64,000 bases of DNA from Nonomuraea soli (GTDB lineage Bacteria > Actinomycetota > Actinomycetes > Streptosporangiales > Streptosporangiaceae). Shown piece by piece: positions 1 through 9,962 of this stretch (position 1 is its first letter; every line of letters begins with the position of its first letter). Location: contig NZ_JACDUR010000004.1 in the NCBI RefSeq assembly GCF_013761175.1, positions 992,001-1,056,000 on the forward strand, in the 5' to 3' direction. The translations under genes were made by a program, and so were the position numbers. The notes under the pieces are model-generated. The model had not been told where the DNA came from. It did not search any database and saw only the letters and a program-made list of their open reading frames with translations.

Positions 1-389
1 TGCAGCGCGACCCCGGCGGCCAGCACCGCAGTGGTGATGGGGGTGGCGATGCCGATCACCAGGGCGGCGGCCAGGGCCACGGCGGCGAAGAGCACGTTGG
101 CGCCGAGTGCCGCGAGCAGCCCGGCGGCGACCTCGCGTGAGGGGCCGCCGACGGAGGTGGCCGAGATGACGCGCTGGCCGTCGGGCTCGGTGTCGAGGAC
201 GCTGCGGGCGGCCCAGGCCAGGAAGGGGATCATCAGTGCCGCGGAGTCGGCGAGCACGGCGGCTTCCTTGCCGGCGGGGGCGACGTTGCTGTGCAGGATC
301 GCCAGCATGATCAGGATCGGCAGCAGTGCCTGGTAGACGCGGTGGGAGCGCACGTAGGCGGTGAGGCGGAAGCGGGTCAGGGCGATCAT
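1..389 (-). CDS. ABC-2 type permease, N-terminal part (runs off left edge)
   Basis: This is the start of a membrane protein whose C-terminus lies outside the window. The reverse-strand reading frame opens with MIALTRFRLTAYVRSHRVYQ and continues with hydrophobic segments (around PILIMLAILHS, ALMIPFLAWAA and NVLFAAVALAAALVIGIATP). This is the pattern of the membrane subunit of a small two-gene ABC exporter. Its ATG overlaps the TGA of the ATPase gene upstream (ATGA at 386-389), so the two are translationally coupled and should form one transporter. Substrate unknown. Confidence 0.75.
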   Translation of the reverse strand, partial: MIALTRFRLTAYVRSHRVYQALLPILIMLAILHSNVAPAGKEAAVLADSAALMIPFLAWAARSVLDTEPDGQRVISATSVGGPSREVAAGLLAALGANVLFAAVALAAALVIGIATPITTAVLAAGVAL

Positions 390-1201
390 CGTTCTGCCTC
401 GTATCCCGCCTCGCGCATCCTGGCCACGAAGGCGTCGGCTTTGTCGGCGGGCAGGGTGACCCGCACCGTGGCGGGGGCGCAGTTCCCCATGGCCGGCTCC
501 GCGCTGCCCTCCTTCACGCTGCCCTCCTCCGCGCTGCCCTCCTCCGCGCTGCCCTCCTCCGCGCTGCCCTCCTCCGCGCTGCCCTCCTCCGCGCTGCCCT
601 CCTTCACGCTGCCCTCCTTCACACGCCCGTCCACCACCGACCACCGGCGCACCGAGGGCACGTCCTGCAGCCCGCCCTGGTGGTCGCTGGCGACCACGAT
701 GCCCGAGCGGGCGCGCACCTCGGCGATGATGGCCGGCAGCGCCTCCCGCGTGGTGACGTCGAGCCCCGCGAACGGCTCGTCGAGGATCAGCAGCCCGGGG
801 GCGCACATGAGGGCCTGCACCAGCCCCACCTTGTGCGCGCTGCCCTTGGACAGTTCGCCGAGCCGTACGGACAGCAGCGGTTCGAGCCCGAGGCGGGCGC
901 ACCAGGGCTCCCAGGAGGCCGTGCCGCGGACGCGGGCGAGGTGGGTGAGGTATCCGGCGACCGTGAAGGGCTGGTCGGCGGGGAAACGGTCGGGGGCGAA
1001 GCCGACCACGGAGGGCCGGTCGACGATCGAGCCGCCGGTCGGGCGGGTGATCCCGGCGAGCAGCCGCAGCAGAGTGGACTTGCCCGCCCCGTTGGCGCCC
1101 ACGACTTCGATCACGTCGCCGGGCGCGAGCCGTACGGCGACGTCGCGCAGGACGGAGGGTCCACGACGGCGGTAGGCGAAGGAGACGTTCGACAGCTGCA
1201 T
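386..1201 (-). CDS. ABC transporter ATP-binding protein with EGS-repeat tail
   Basis: Cytoplasmic ATPase of an ABC exporter, 271 aa. Walker A is GANGAGKST near residue 37. The signature region is a degenerate LSKGSAHKVGL, and Walker B is LLILDEP, followed by the D-loop. The fold ends near residue 195 with a VVDGRV strand. An unusual acidic linker of eight pentapeptides of the form xxEGS follows, then a small C-terminal segment (APATVRVTLPADKADAFVARMREAGYEAER) that resembles the short ferredoxin-like tail of some ABC-2 ATPases. The gene overlaps the downstream permease by ATGA. The start is ATG at 1201; no strong RBS is seen. Cargo unknown. Confidence 0.85.
   Translation of the reverse strand: MQLSNVSFAYRRRGPSVLRDVAVRLAPGDVIEVVGANGAGKSTLLRLLAGITRPTGGSIVDRPSVVGFAPDRFPADQPFTVAGYLTHLARVRGTASWEPWCARLGLEPLLSVRLGELSKGSAHKVGLVQALMCAPGLLILDEPFAGLDVTTREALPAIIAEVRARSGIVVASDHQGGLQDVPSVRRWSVVDGRVKEGSVKEGSAEEGSAEEGSAEEGSAEEGSAEEGSVKEGSAEPAMGNCAPATVRVTLPADKADAFVARMREAGYEAER
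501..620. repeat. Eight tandem 15-bp units inside the ABC ATPase gene
   Basis: Eight consecutive 15-bp units (plus-strand form gcgctgccctcctcc with three positions varying) fill this stretch with no gap. On the minus strand each unit encodes AEEGS or VKEGS, so the array is in frame and can grow or shrink without breaking the gene. It sits between the ATPase core and the C-terminal domain, as a flexible charged linker. The near-identity of neighbouring units suggests recent slippage, so copy number may vary between strains. Confidence 0.95.
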
Positions 1202-1293
1202 GACACTTGTAACCGTATAGGCACAACTCGCCGGTAGCCCCGCGAGAGCCGGGACAATGGACGGGACATCAGCCCGCAGCAGGAGGACCAGGC

Positions 1294-1869
1294 TTGAATC
1301 GCTTTCCGCGCGTCACGGGTTTGCGGTCAGGCTACGACCCTCTCGAAGTCGACACGCTGATCGCCCGTATCGAGGCCACGCTGGGCAGGGGGCCGCAGGA
1401 GCTGCGCCCGGTGACGGCCGACGAGGTGCGGCGGGCGACCTTCGCCGTGCGCCGCCGCGGCTACAAGGAGATGGCGGTCGACTTCGCCCTGGAGGCGTTC
1501 GTCGTGGCGCTGGAGACCAAGCAGCGGGCTCCTGTCCGGCTGGCGTTCACCGAGCCGACGGAGCATCTGCGCAGGGAGCAGTGGTTCGAGGAGCAGGCGG
1601 CCAGGGTGGAGCGGGTGGCGTTCCGGCCGGGCCGGATGGGCGGCGGCTACAGCGAGGACGCGGTCGACGCCTTCCTCGACCGCATCGTGGCCACGCTGCG
1701 CGGCACGACCGAGCAGCCGCTGCGGCCGGAGGAGCTGCGGGAGGCGAGTTTTCCCACGGTGATGGTGCGCCCCGGCTATCTGATCCAGGACGTAGACGCG
1801 TTCCTGGCCGAGATCGGTGAGGTGCTGGGCCAGCGCTGGCCGTCGGCCCGTACAGGCGGGCTGATCTAG
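1294..1869 (+). CDS. DivIVA-like repeat protein
   Basis: A 191-aa protein starting at a TTG that has a good RBS (aggagga, 1281-1287). It contains three or four copies of a short motif typical of the N-terminal DivIVA domain: LRSGYDPLEVDTLIARI near residue 10, a weaker VRRRGYKEMAVDFALEAF near 53, MGGGYSEDAVDAFLDRI near 115, and VRPGYLIQDVDAFLAEI near 165. The long coiled coil of true DivIVA/Wag31 is absent, so this is a small relative rather than the polar-growth scaffold itself. It probably binds membrane or protein partners through the motif; no enzymatic residues are apparent. It is monocistronic, and the next gene converges on it. Confidence 0.7.
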   Translation: MNRFPRVTGLRSGYDPLEVDTLIARIEATLGRGPQELRPVTADEVRRATFAVRRRGYKEMAVDFALEAFVVALETKQRAPVRLAFTEPTEHLRREQWFEEQAARVERVAFRPGRMGGGYSEDAVDAFLDRIVATLRGTTEQPLRPEELREASFPTVMVRPGYLIQDVDAFLAEIGEVLGQRWPSARTGGLI

Positions 1870-1968
1870 AGCGGGTCGCCGAGGAGCCGACCGCCGGGCT
1901 GATTTGGAGCGGGTCGCCGAGGAGCCGATCGCCGGGCTGAGCTAAGGCCGATCGCCGGACTGATCTAG
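1861..1968. repeat. Imperfect 38-bp direct repeats at a convergent gene end
   Basis: Two nearly identical 38-bp units (1861-1898 and 1899-1936) are followed by a 23-bp truncated unit (1937-1959) and the first nine bases of a fourth (ctgatctag, 1960-1968). The first unit carries the stop codon of the DivIVA-like gene. The last fragment carries, on the other strand, the stop codon of the AI-2E permease gene. The pattern looks like tandem duplication of the 3' end of the upstream gene. Confidence 0.85.
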
Positions 1969-2987
1969 ACCGCCGCCAGGCCGCCCTTGAGCTCGCGGTT
2001 CCTGACGAGTGCCACCGCCGCCGAGGCGATGGGCGCGGCGAGGAAGGCTCCGGTGATCCCCGCCAGGACGCTGCCGACCGCGATGGCGATGAGGATGACG
2101 GCTCCCGGCAAGTCGAGCGCCCGCCCGTAGATCTGCGGCGCGAGCACGTGCCCTTCGATCTGCTGCACGGCGATGGTCACGCCGACCACGATGAGCGCCA
2201 CCACCCAGCCGTGGGCGGCGAAGGCGACGGCGGCGGCCAGGAGCCCGGCGACGAAGGCTCCGACGATCGGCAGGAAGGCGCCGATGAAGGTCAGTACGGC
2301 CAGCGGCAGGGCGATGGGCACCTTGAGGATCCACAGGGCCAGTCCGATGAAGAACCCGTCGACGAGCCCGACGAGGGCGACGCCGCGGATGTAACGGCCG
2401 ATCACGTCGAAGACGAGCGCGCCGCCGTCGCGCACCCTGGGGCGTGCCTTGATCGGCAGCAGCTCCACCAGCCAGGCGAAGAGGCGGTCGCCGCCGTGGG
2501 TGAAGTAGATCGCGAGGATGAGGGCCAGCACGGCCCCGATGACGACCTCGCCGACCACCTTGGCGCCGGTCAGCGCGCTGGTGGCCAGCTCGCTGGCCCG
2601 CTCGTCGATGTAGGCCCTCGTCTGCTGCAGCAGGTTGTTGAGCGTCTGGTCGTCCAGGCCGAGCGAGATCGCCAGCTCGTGGAGCTGGTCGACGGCCTGG
2701 CCCACGCTCTCCTTGAGCTGGGCGAAGCCGTCGACGGTCGGCTGTACCAGCAGGGCGATGAACGCTCCTCCCAGCACCACCCCGCCGAGGCAGACGAGCG
2801 TCGTGGACAGCCCGCGTCCCATGCCGCGCGAGCGCAGCCAGCGCGCGGGCGGCAGGAACAGCGTGGTCAGGAACATGCCGAGGATGATCGGGATGACGAC
2901 GGTGCGCAGGTACCACAGGAACAGGGCGATCACCACGATGAGGGCGATCACCCCGAGTGCGCGCCACGCCCTGGTTGCGGTGGCCAT
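1965..2987 (-). CDS. AI-2E family (UPF0118) membrane permease
   Basis: A 340-aa polytopic membrane protein. It opens with two hydrophobic stretches (residues about 8-45, GVIALIVVIALFLWYLRTV). A middle soluble region with amphipathic helices follows (about 85-150). The rest is a block of transmembrane segments with the family-typical GGDRLFAWLVELLPIKARPR and FIGAFLPIVGAFVAG motifs. Members export small molecules, the quorum signal AI-2 in the founding case or sodium in others; the substrate here is unknown. I chose ATG at 2987 because purine-rich GGGGGAAAG precedes it; the open frame upstream overlaps iolD and is a shadow. It lies 34 bp downstream of iolD on the same strand, so read-through from the iol operon is possible. 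Confidence 0.85.
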   Translation of the reverse strand: MATATRAWRALGVIALIVVIALFLWYLRTVVIPIILGMFLTTLFLPPARWLRSRGMGRGLSTTLVCLGGVVLGGAFIALLVQPTVDGFAQLKESVGQAVDQLHELAISLGLDDQTLNNLLQQTRAYIDERASELATSALTGAKVVGEVVIGAVLALILAIYFTHGGDRLFAWLVELLPIKARPRVRDGGALVFDVIGRYIRGVALVGLVDGFFIGLALWILKVPIALPLAVLTFIGAFLPIVGAFVAGLLAAAVAFAAHGWVVALIVVGVTIAVQQIEGHVLAPQIYGRALDLPGAVILIAIAVGSVLAGITGAFLAAPIASAAVALVRNRELKGGLAAV

Positions 2988-3021
2988 AGGGCGATCTTTC
3001 CCCCGTGGGCCGGAAGTGACA

Positions 3022-4838
<1,817 letters not shown>

Positions 4839-4842
<4 letters not shown>

Positions 4843-5687
4843 GGGGTCCTCCCGAAGGGCAGCCGGGGATCGGTCTCCTGCTCGGTCCAGGTCCCCCTGA
4901 TCCAGGCGTGCGCGGGGTCGTCGCAGAAGGCCATGGATCGTTCGTCGGCCGGGCCGGCCAGGACGTTCAGGTAGTACAGGTCGTATCCGGGCGCCGCCAT
5001 CGACGGCCCGTGGTAGCCGTAGGGGACCAGCACCACGGCGCCCGAGGAGACCTCGGCCAGGGTGTCGATGTGGCCGCGCTCGGAGCTGTAGACGCGCTGG
5101 TATCCGGGCCCGCCCTCGAAGTAGTAGATCTCCTCCAGCACGGCCTCGCCCTCGTGCGCGGTGTCGTGCTTGTGCGGGGGATAGGAGGACCAGTTGCCCG
5201 CCGGCGTGAGCACCTCGACGGCGACGAGCTTGTCGCACTCGAAGACGCCGGGGGCGGCGAAGTTGTTGACCTGGCGGGTCGCCTGGCCCGCCCCTCTGAT
5301 CTCGACCGGGACGGCGGAGGCGGGCTGGTGCCGGGGCGGCAGCGCTCTGGTCGCGCGGGCCGCGGGCAGGGCGATCCGGCCCGAGCCGGTGAGCGTGACC
5401 GCGGCGCCGATCGGCAGGTAGGCGAAGTCGGTGGGCCCGGAGAAGACCGACTCGCGGCCGGCCAGGCGGAAGACCGCGGGGTCGCCGGCCGGCGAACCAG
5501 AGGTGATCGTCACAGCGCACGAGCCGGAGAGCGGGACGACGAGCATCTCCTCCTCCCCGGTCGGGAAGGTGACCGTGCCCGACAACTCCACGATCCGCAG
5601 CCCGGAGTAGGTCCATCCGGCCAGCTCGGGCGTGATCTCCACGGACCAGGGTGACGAGGCGGCCTTGCCGTACGGAATGAACGTCAT
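4839..5687 (-). CDS. iolB: 5-deoxy-glucuronate isomerase
   Basis: Converts 5-deoxy-D-glucuronate, the product of IolD, to 5-dehydro-2-deoxy-D-gluconate. The protein is 282 aa, a bicupin of normal length (family about 270-300). Metal-ligand histidines are in PPHKHDTAHEGEAVLEEIYYFE near residue 170. The later aromatic-rich segment GYHGPSMAAPGYDLYYLNVLAGP is characteristic of IolB. The start at ATG 5687 has GGGAGG upstream and overlaps the preceding gene by ATGA. It sits between the aldolase-like gene and iolD, an order seen in actinobacterial iol operons. Confidence 0.93.
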
Positions 5688-6565
5688 CGAGAATCCTCCC
5701 TGACCAGAGCGGCGGCGGCGTCCACCGCGGCGGCGACGTCGTCGTCTGGAGGGTAGAGCAGCGCGCGCCCGACGACGAGCCCGCGCACTCCCGGCAGGCG
5801 CAGGGCACGCTCCCAGGAGGCCAGCGCGGAGTCGAGGTGCGCCGGGTCGCCGCCGAGCAGCAGCGCGGGCAGCGTGGTGGCGGCCATGACGGCCTCCATC
5901 TCGGGCAGGCACGGGATCTTGAGCCAGGTGTAGGCCGAGGTGGTGCCGAGCGCCTGGGCGACGGAGACGGCGCGGATGACGGCCTCGACCGACAGGTCGT
6001 TGCGCAGGGAGCCGGAGACGCGCGCGGACCAGAAGGGCTCGACCATGGCCAGCAGCCCGCGCCTGGCCAGCGCGCTGACGGCCTGCGAGCACGCCTCGAG
6101 GGTGGAGGCGGTGGCGGGGTCGCCCGGGTCGATGCGGCACAACATCTTGCCGCCGTCGAGGCGTAAGTCGAGCAGGGCGCCGGCGTCGAAGGCGGTGAAG
6201 CGGTCGTCGGCCTCGAAGACGGTGCCGGGCAGGCCGCCGCGGTTCATGGAGCCGATCACGATCTTGCCGTCGAGCGCGCCGAGCAGCAGCAGGTCCTCGA
6301 TCACGTCGGGCGCGGCGAGCACGCCGTCGACGCCGGGACGCGACAGGGCCAGCCGGAGGCGGTCGAGCAGGTCGTGGCGGCTGGCCATCGCCAGGGGCCG
6401 GTCGCGTACGGCGAGCGAGCCGCGGGCCGGGTGGTCGGCGGCCAGGAGGAAGAGCCGGTCTTTCAGGACGCCGGGAACGCGCCGGGATGCGGCCTCGGCG
6501 ATGAGCGACGGCCTGGTGGCCCGGATGTGAGTCAGCCGGTCGTACCCGCTCATCGTGATGTCCAA
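5684..6565 (-). CDS. Cgl0159-like aldolase, probable DhDKGP aldolase
   Basis: A 293-aa TIM-barrel protein of the Cgl0159 family, the group regularly found in actinobacterial inositol operons. In other bacteria the aldolase for 2-deoxy-5-keto-D-gluconate 6-phosphate is IolJ or the C-terminal half of IolC, and this family is thought to fill that role. Visible elements are LFLLAADHPARGSLAV near residue 37, DGKIVIGSMNRGG near 97, a possible Schiff-base lysine in YTWLKIPCLPE near 212, and GLVVGRALLYPPDDDV near the end. The start is TTG 6565, with GGGAGG four bases upstream; ATG 6553 is an alternative with a poorer spacing. First gene of the leftward operon, 22 bp from an IolR-like operator. No kinase gene (iolC) is adjacent. 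Confidence 0.75.
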   Translation of the reverse strand: MDITMSGYDRLTHIRATRPSLIAEAASRRVPGVLKDRLFLLAADHPARGSLAVRDRPLAMASRHDLLDRLRLALSRPGVDGVLAAPDVIEDLLLLGALDGKIVIGSMNRGGLPGTVFEADDRFTAFDAGALLDLRLDGGKMLCRIDPGDPATASTLEACSQAVSALARRGLLAMVEPFWSARVSGSLRNDLSVEAVIRAVSVAQALGTTSAYTWLKIPCLPEMEAVMAATTLPALLLGGDPAHLDSALASWERALRLPGVRGLVVGRALLYPPDDDVAAAVDAAAALVREDSR

Positions 6566-6587
6566 GGCGCCTCCCTAGAAACACAGT

Positions 6588-6599
6588 ATGTCATGACAT
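6588..6599. promoter_or_regulatory. IolR-like operator 1
   Basis: Perfect 12-bp palindrome ATGTCATGACAT, 22 bp upstream of the aldolase start. It contains TGTCATGACA, which fits the consensus KGWCHTRACA reported for the GntR-type inositol repressor IolR of Corynebacterium glutamicum. An identical copy lies 149 bp away (centre to centre), and an imperfect copy, TGTCCATGACA, lies between them at 6632-6642. I infer joint repression of both divergent operons. The regulator gene is not in the window. Confidence 0.8.
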
Positions 6600-6736
6600 C
6601 ATGCCTTAGATTGTGACAGGACCGTAATCGCTGTCCATGACATCTCCCCGTCACATCGAGTGGAATCGTTTACTGACCGCGAAACCGCAGCGTAAGCCAG
6701 ACCCACGAGTTGATAACAGGTCTTTACGTCGTCTTC

Positions 6737-6748
6737 ATGTCATGACAT
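6737..6748. promoter_or_regulatory. IolR-like operator 2
   Basis: Second perfect ATGTCATGACAT palindrome, 48 bp upstream of the substrate-binding protein start. It is placed to block the rightward promoter. The pair of operators in a 231-bp divergent intergenic region is the main evidence that the inositol genes and the transporter-mannosidase operon are one regulon. Confidence 0.8.
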
Positions 6749-6796
6749 ATTAGGCGCCCTGATGCCTCCCATTTCGGACAGCCCCGGAGGGTATGC

Positions 6797-8161
6797 ATGA
6801 AGAGATCAGTGGTCGCAGTGCTCGCCGCTTCGGGCCTGGCCTTAACGGCCTGCGGCAGCGGCGGCTCCGGCGAATCCGGCAGCGGCACGATCGAGCTGAC
6901 CATCACCCAGAACGCGATCGCGGGTGGCAAGAACGCCAACGCCGCCGATCACCTGACCAAGTGGATCATCCCCGAGTTCGAGAAGACGCACCCCAACGTC
7001 AAGGTGAAGTTCGTCCCGAACGGCGTGGACGACGAGCAGTACAAGACCAAGCTGGCCCTGGACCTCAAGTCCGGCAAGGGCGCCGACATCATGGACATCG
7101 ACGGCATCTGGGCCGGAGAGTTCGCCGAGGCCGGCTACATCAAGCCGCTGGCCGAGGTGGCGCCCGACAGCGAGAAGTGGGACGGCTGGGCCCAGATCCC
7201 CGAAGCCGTCCAGGGCCTGACCACCTTCAACGGCAAACGTTACGCCCTGCCGATCGGCACCGACGGCCGCGTGCTCTACTTCAACAAGACCCTCTTCTCC
7301 AAGGCCGGCCTGCCCGCCGACTGGCAGCCGGCCAGCTGGCAGGAGGTGCTCGACGCCGCGCAGAAGCTCAAGGACTCCGGCGTCCCCGTGCCGATCCAGA
7401 TCAACGCCGGCACCGCGATGGGCGAGGCCACCACCATGCAGGGCGTGCTGCCGCTGCTGGCGGGGGCCGGCGGCGAGGTCTACAAGGACGGCAAGTGGTC
7501 GGGCGCGACCCAGCCGCTCAAGGACGCGCTCACGCTCTACCAGAAGATCTACGGCGGCAGTGGGCTCGGCGACCCCAAGCTCCAGCAGGAGGCCAAGGGC
7601 CGCGACAAGTCGTTCGCCCAGTTCGCCGAGGGCAAGATCGGCATCCTGATGGAGGGCGACTACTTCTGGCGCGGCGTCGTCAACCCCAAGGACGGCGTGG
7701 CCAAGATGGCCGACCGCGACACGGTCGTCGGCTTCACCAGGATCCCGGCGATCGAGCCCGGCAAGGGCATCCGCGGCCAGGACTTCGTGAGCATGTCGGG
7801 CGGAGCGCTGCGCACGCTCAACCCGAACACCAAGCACCCGAAGGAGGCCTTCGAACTGCTGGCCTTCACCCTGTCGCCCGAGGCGCTGAAGCAGGAGACC
7901 AAGAGCGCGGTGCGCATCACGCCGCGCAACGACGTCAACAAGGAGATCCTCACCGGTGACCCGCTGCTCAGCTACATCTCGGAGAACGTGCTGCCGGTGA
8001 CCGCCTACCGGCCCCCGCTCGCGGTCTACCCGCAGGTGTCGGTGGCGCTCCAGGAGGCGTCCGCGGCGGTGATCAACGGCACGGCGCCCGACCAGGCGGC
8101 GGCCGACTACGCCAAGAAGCTCGAAGGACTCGTTGGTGGCGCTGACAAGATCGCAAGCTGA
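6797..8161 (+). CDS. Sugar ABC transporter substrate-binding lipoprotein
   Basis: Extracellular solute-binding protein of family 1, 454 aa, tethered outside the membrane as a lipoprotein. The signal peptide MKRSVVAVLAASGLALTAC ends in a lipobox with Cys19, followed by a Gly/Ser-rich linker. The mature region shows typical family segments: AADHLTKWIIPEFEKTHPNVK, GADIMDIDGIWAGEFAEAGY, and YALPIGTDGRVLYFNKTLF. The start is ATG 6797 with ggagg upstream. It leads an eight-gene operon and follows an IolR-like operator. The neighbouring enzymes suggest that the ligand is an alpha-mannoside, possibly mannosyl-inositol; this is inference. Confidence 0.88.
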   Translation: MKRSVVAVLAASGLALTACGSGGSGESGSGTIELTITQNAIAGGKNANAADHLTKWIIPEFEKTHPNVKVKFVPNGVDDEQYKTKLALDLKSGKGADIMDIDGIWAGEFAEAGYIKPLAEVAPDSEKWDGWAQIPEAVQGLTTFNGKRYALPIGTDGRVLYFNKTLFSKAGLPADWQPASWQEVLDAAQKLKDSGVPVPIQINAGTAMGEATTMQGVLPLLAGAGGEVYKDGKWSGATQPLKDALTLYQKIYGGSGLGDPKLQQEAKGRDKSFAQFAEGKIGILMEGDYFWRGVVNPKDGVAKMADRDTVVGFTRIPAIEPGKGIRGQDFVSMSGGALRTLNPNTKHPKEAFELLAFTLSPEALKQETKSAVRITPRNDVNKEILTGDPLLSYISENVLPVTAYRPPLAVYPQVSVALQEASAAVINGTAPDQAAADYAKKLEGLVGGADKIAS

Positions 8162-9083
8162 CGAGGAAGCCCAGGGGGCACCCGGCCACGGCGCTCAGGC
8201 GCCGCGGCCGGGTGCGGCCCGGTTCGCCACCGACGCCGCGGGCCTGGGAGTCGGCAGGGCGGCGGCGTTCGTCGCGCCCGCGCTGATCCTCATCGCGATC
8301 TTCCTGGTCTTCCCCGCCCTGTGGGTCATCCTGCTGGGCCTGTCGAACTACAGCCTGACCGGCGCGGCGGCGGCCAACCCCGAGTTCGTCGGCCTCGACT
8401 ACTTCGCCAAGGCCCTGACCGACGGCAGGTTCGGCAACTCCACCTGGCTGACCTTCCAGTTCGTGCTCGGCTCGGCGGTCATCGGCCAGGCGGTGCTCGG
8501 GTTCATCCTGGCCAAGGTGCTGCACGGCCGGATCAAGCGGCTGGTCGAAGGCCTGGTCATCCTGGCCTGGATCCTGCCCAGCGCGGTGGTGTCGTTCCTG
8601 TGGGTGGCGCTGCTCGACCGCGACAGCGGCACACTCAACGCGCTGCTCGGCATCCCCGGCTTCGCCTGGCTGATCGACCACCCGATGTTGTCGATCATCA
8701 TCTTCAACACCTGGCGCGGCACCGCCTTCTCGATGATGTTGTACGGCGCGGCACTCGGGAACGTCCCGCCCAGCCACCTGGAGAGCGCCCGCCTGGCCGG
8801 AGCCAACGCCTGGCAGCAACTGCGCGACGTGATCTTCCCGCACATCCGCGGCCACATCCTCACGAACCTGCTGCTGATCAGCCTGTGGACCTTCAACGAC
8901 TTCTCGCCGTTCCTGCTCACCGCGGGAGGCCCCGACGGCAAGTCGGAGGTGCTGGCGGTCTTCGTCTACAAGGTGGCGCTGTTCGGCGGCGAGCTGGGGT
9001 ACGGCGCGGCCGTCTCCACCGTCATCCTGCTGATCAACCTGGTGGTGGCCGTCTTCTATCTCAGAATGCTCAGAAAACGATGA
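8133..9083 (+). CDS. Sugar ABC transporter permease, MalF type
   Basis: Inner-membrane subunit, 316 aa, with a soluble N-terminus of about 45 residues and six predicted transmembrane segments. The first is FVAPALILIAIFLVFPALWV. The EAA-like loop that contacts the ATPase is SARLAGANAWQQLRDVIFPHI near residue 220. The GTG start at 8133 overlaps the end of the binding-protein gene by 29 bp and has gaagga upstream; a slightly later start cannot be ruled out. It pairs with the next permease. Confidence 0.85.
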   Translation: MVALTRSQADEEAQGAPGHGAQAPRPGAARFATDAAGLGVGRAAAFVAPALILIAIFLVFPALWVILLGLSNYSLTGAAAANPEFVGLDYFAKALTDGRFGNSTWLTFQFVLGSAVIGQAVLGFILAKVLHGRIKRLVEGLVILAWILPSAVVSFLWVALLDRDSGTLNALLGIPGFAWLIDHPMLSIIIFNTWRGTAFSMMLYGAALGNVPPSHLESARLAGANAWQQLRDVIFPHIRGHILTNLLLISLWTFNDFSPFLLTAGGPDGKSEVLAVFVYKVALFGGELGYGAAVSTVILLINLVVAVFYLRMLRKR

Positions 9084-9898
9084 CGCGATTCGTCCTGGGC
9101 CGCATCGGCTTCTATACCTTCGTCGCGGTGGTGCTGGCCTTCTTCAGCGTCCCGCTGCTGTGGCTGCTGACCGCGCCCTTCACCGACACCCCCACCTACC
9201 GTGTGAAGATCCCGGACTTCACGGTCGCGAACTTCGCCGCCATGTGGGAGCACCCCTACGCCCTCGGCTCGCTGGGCAACTCCCTGATCCTGGCGATCGG
9301 CACGGCGGTCATCGTCGTGGCGCTGGCCGCCCTGGCGGCCTACGCGCTCAGCCGGGTCCGCATGCCCGGCCGCGACGCGCTGCTCTACACCCTGCTGCTG
9401 CTCTCCTCGATCATCACGGGCACCGCGGCGATGGTCCCGCTCTTCCAGCTCGCGGTCACCGTCGGGCTGATCGACTCGCAGTTCGGGCTGATCCTCATCA
9501 TGACCGGCGGCCTGCTGCCCGCCGCGATCTTCATGCTGAAGGACTTTATGGACTCCACGCCCAAGTCCTACGAGGAGTCGGCGCGCGTCTTCGGCGCCTC
9601 GCCCCTGCAGATCGTGCGGCACGTGGTGGTGCCCCTGGTCCGGCCGGGCCTGGCGACCATCGCGGTGTGGGCGGTCGCCAACGTCTGGGGCAACTTCCTC
9701 ATGCCCTACCTGCTCCTCAGCGACGTGGAGAAGCAACCCGCCGCGGTGATCATGTACACCCTGTACACCGAGGGCGGCCAGGCCAACCTGCGCCTGCTGT
9801 CCACGTTCGGACTGCTCTACTCCATCCCCGTGGTGCTCATGTATCTGTTCGTCAGCAAGAAGTACGGCTTCCGCTTCCACGGAGGGATCAAGGCATGA
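9080..9898 (+). CDS. Sugar ABC transporter permease, MalG type
   Basis: Second inner-membrane subunit, 272 aa. Hydrophobic start is FYTFVAVVLAFFSVPLLWLL. The EAA loop is EESARVFGASPLQIVRHVVVPL near residue 175, and the C-terminus has YGFRFHGGIKA, as in MalG-like proteins. The ATG overlaps the upstream stop (ATGA). A 64-bp gap follows before the ATPase gene, longer than other junctions in this operon. Confidence 0.88.
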   Translation: MTRFVLGRIGFYTFVAVVLAFFSVPLLWLLTAPFTDTPTYRVKIPDFTVANFAAMWEHPYALGSLGNSLILAIGTAVIVVALAALAAYALSRVRMPGRDALLYTLLLLSSIITGTAAMVPLFQLAVTVGLIDSQFGLILIMTGGLLPAAIFMLKDFMDSTPKSYEESARVFGASPLQIVRHVVVPLVRPGLATIAVWAVANVWGNFLMPYLLLSDVEKQPAAVIMYTLYTEGGQANLRLLSTFGLLYSIPVVLMYLFVSKKYGFRFHGGIKA

Positions 9899-9962
9899 CC
9901 GAGCTTGTCGAGGTCATCAATAGGCACAGCATCTTGATCGTGAGGCCGACGAAGGAGGCCTC

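Noticed and set aside
501-620. CRISPR-like array
   Set aside because: Units are contiguous 15-mers without spacers and in frame with a protein; no cas genes exist in the window.
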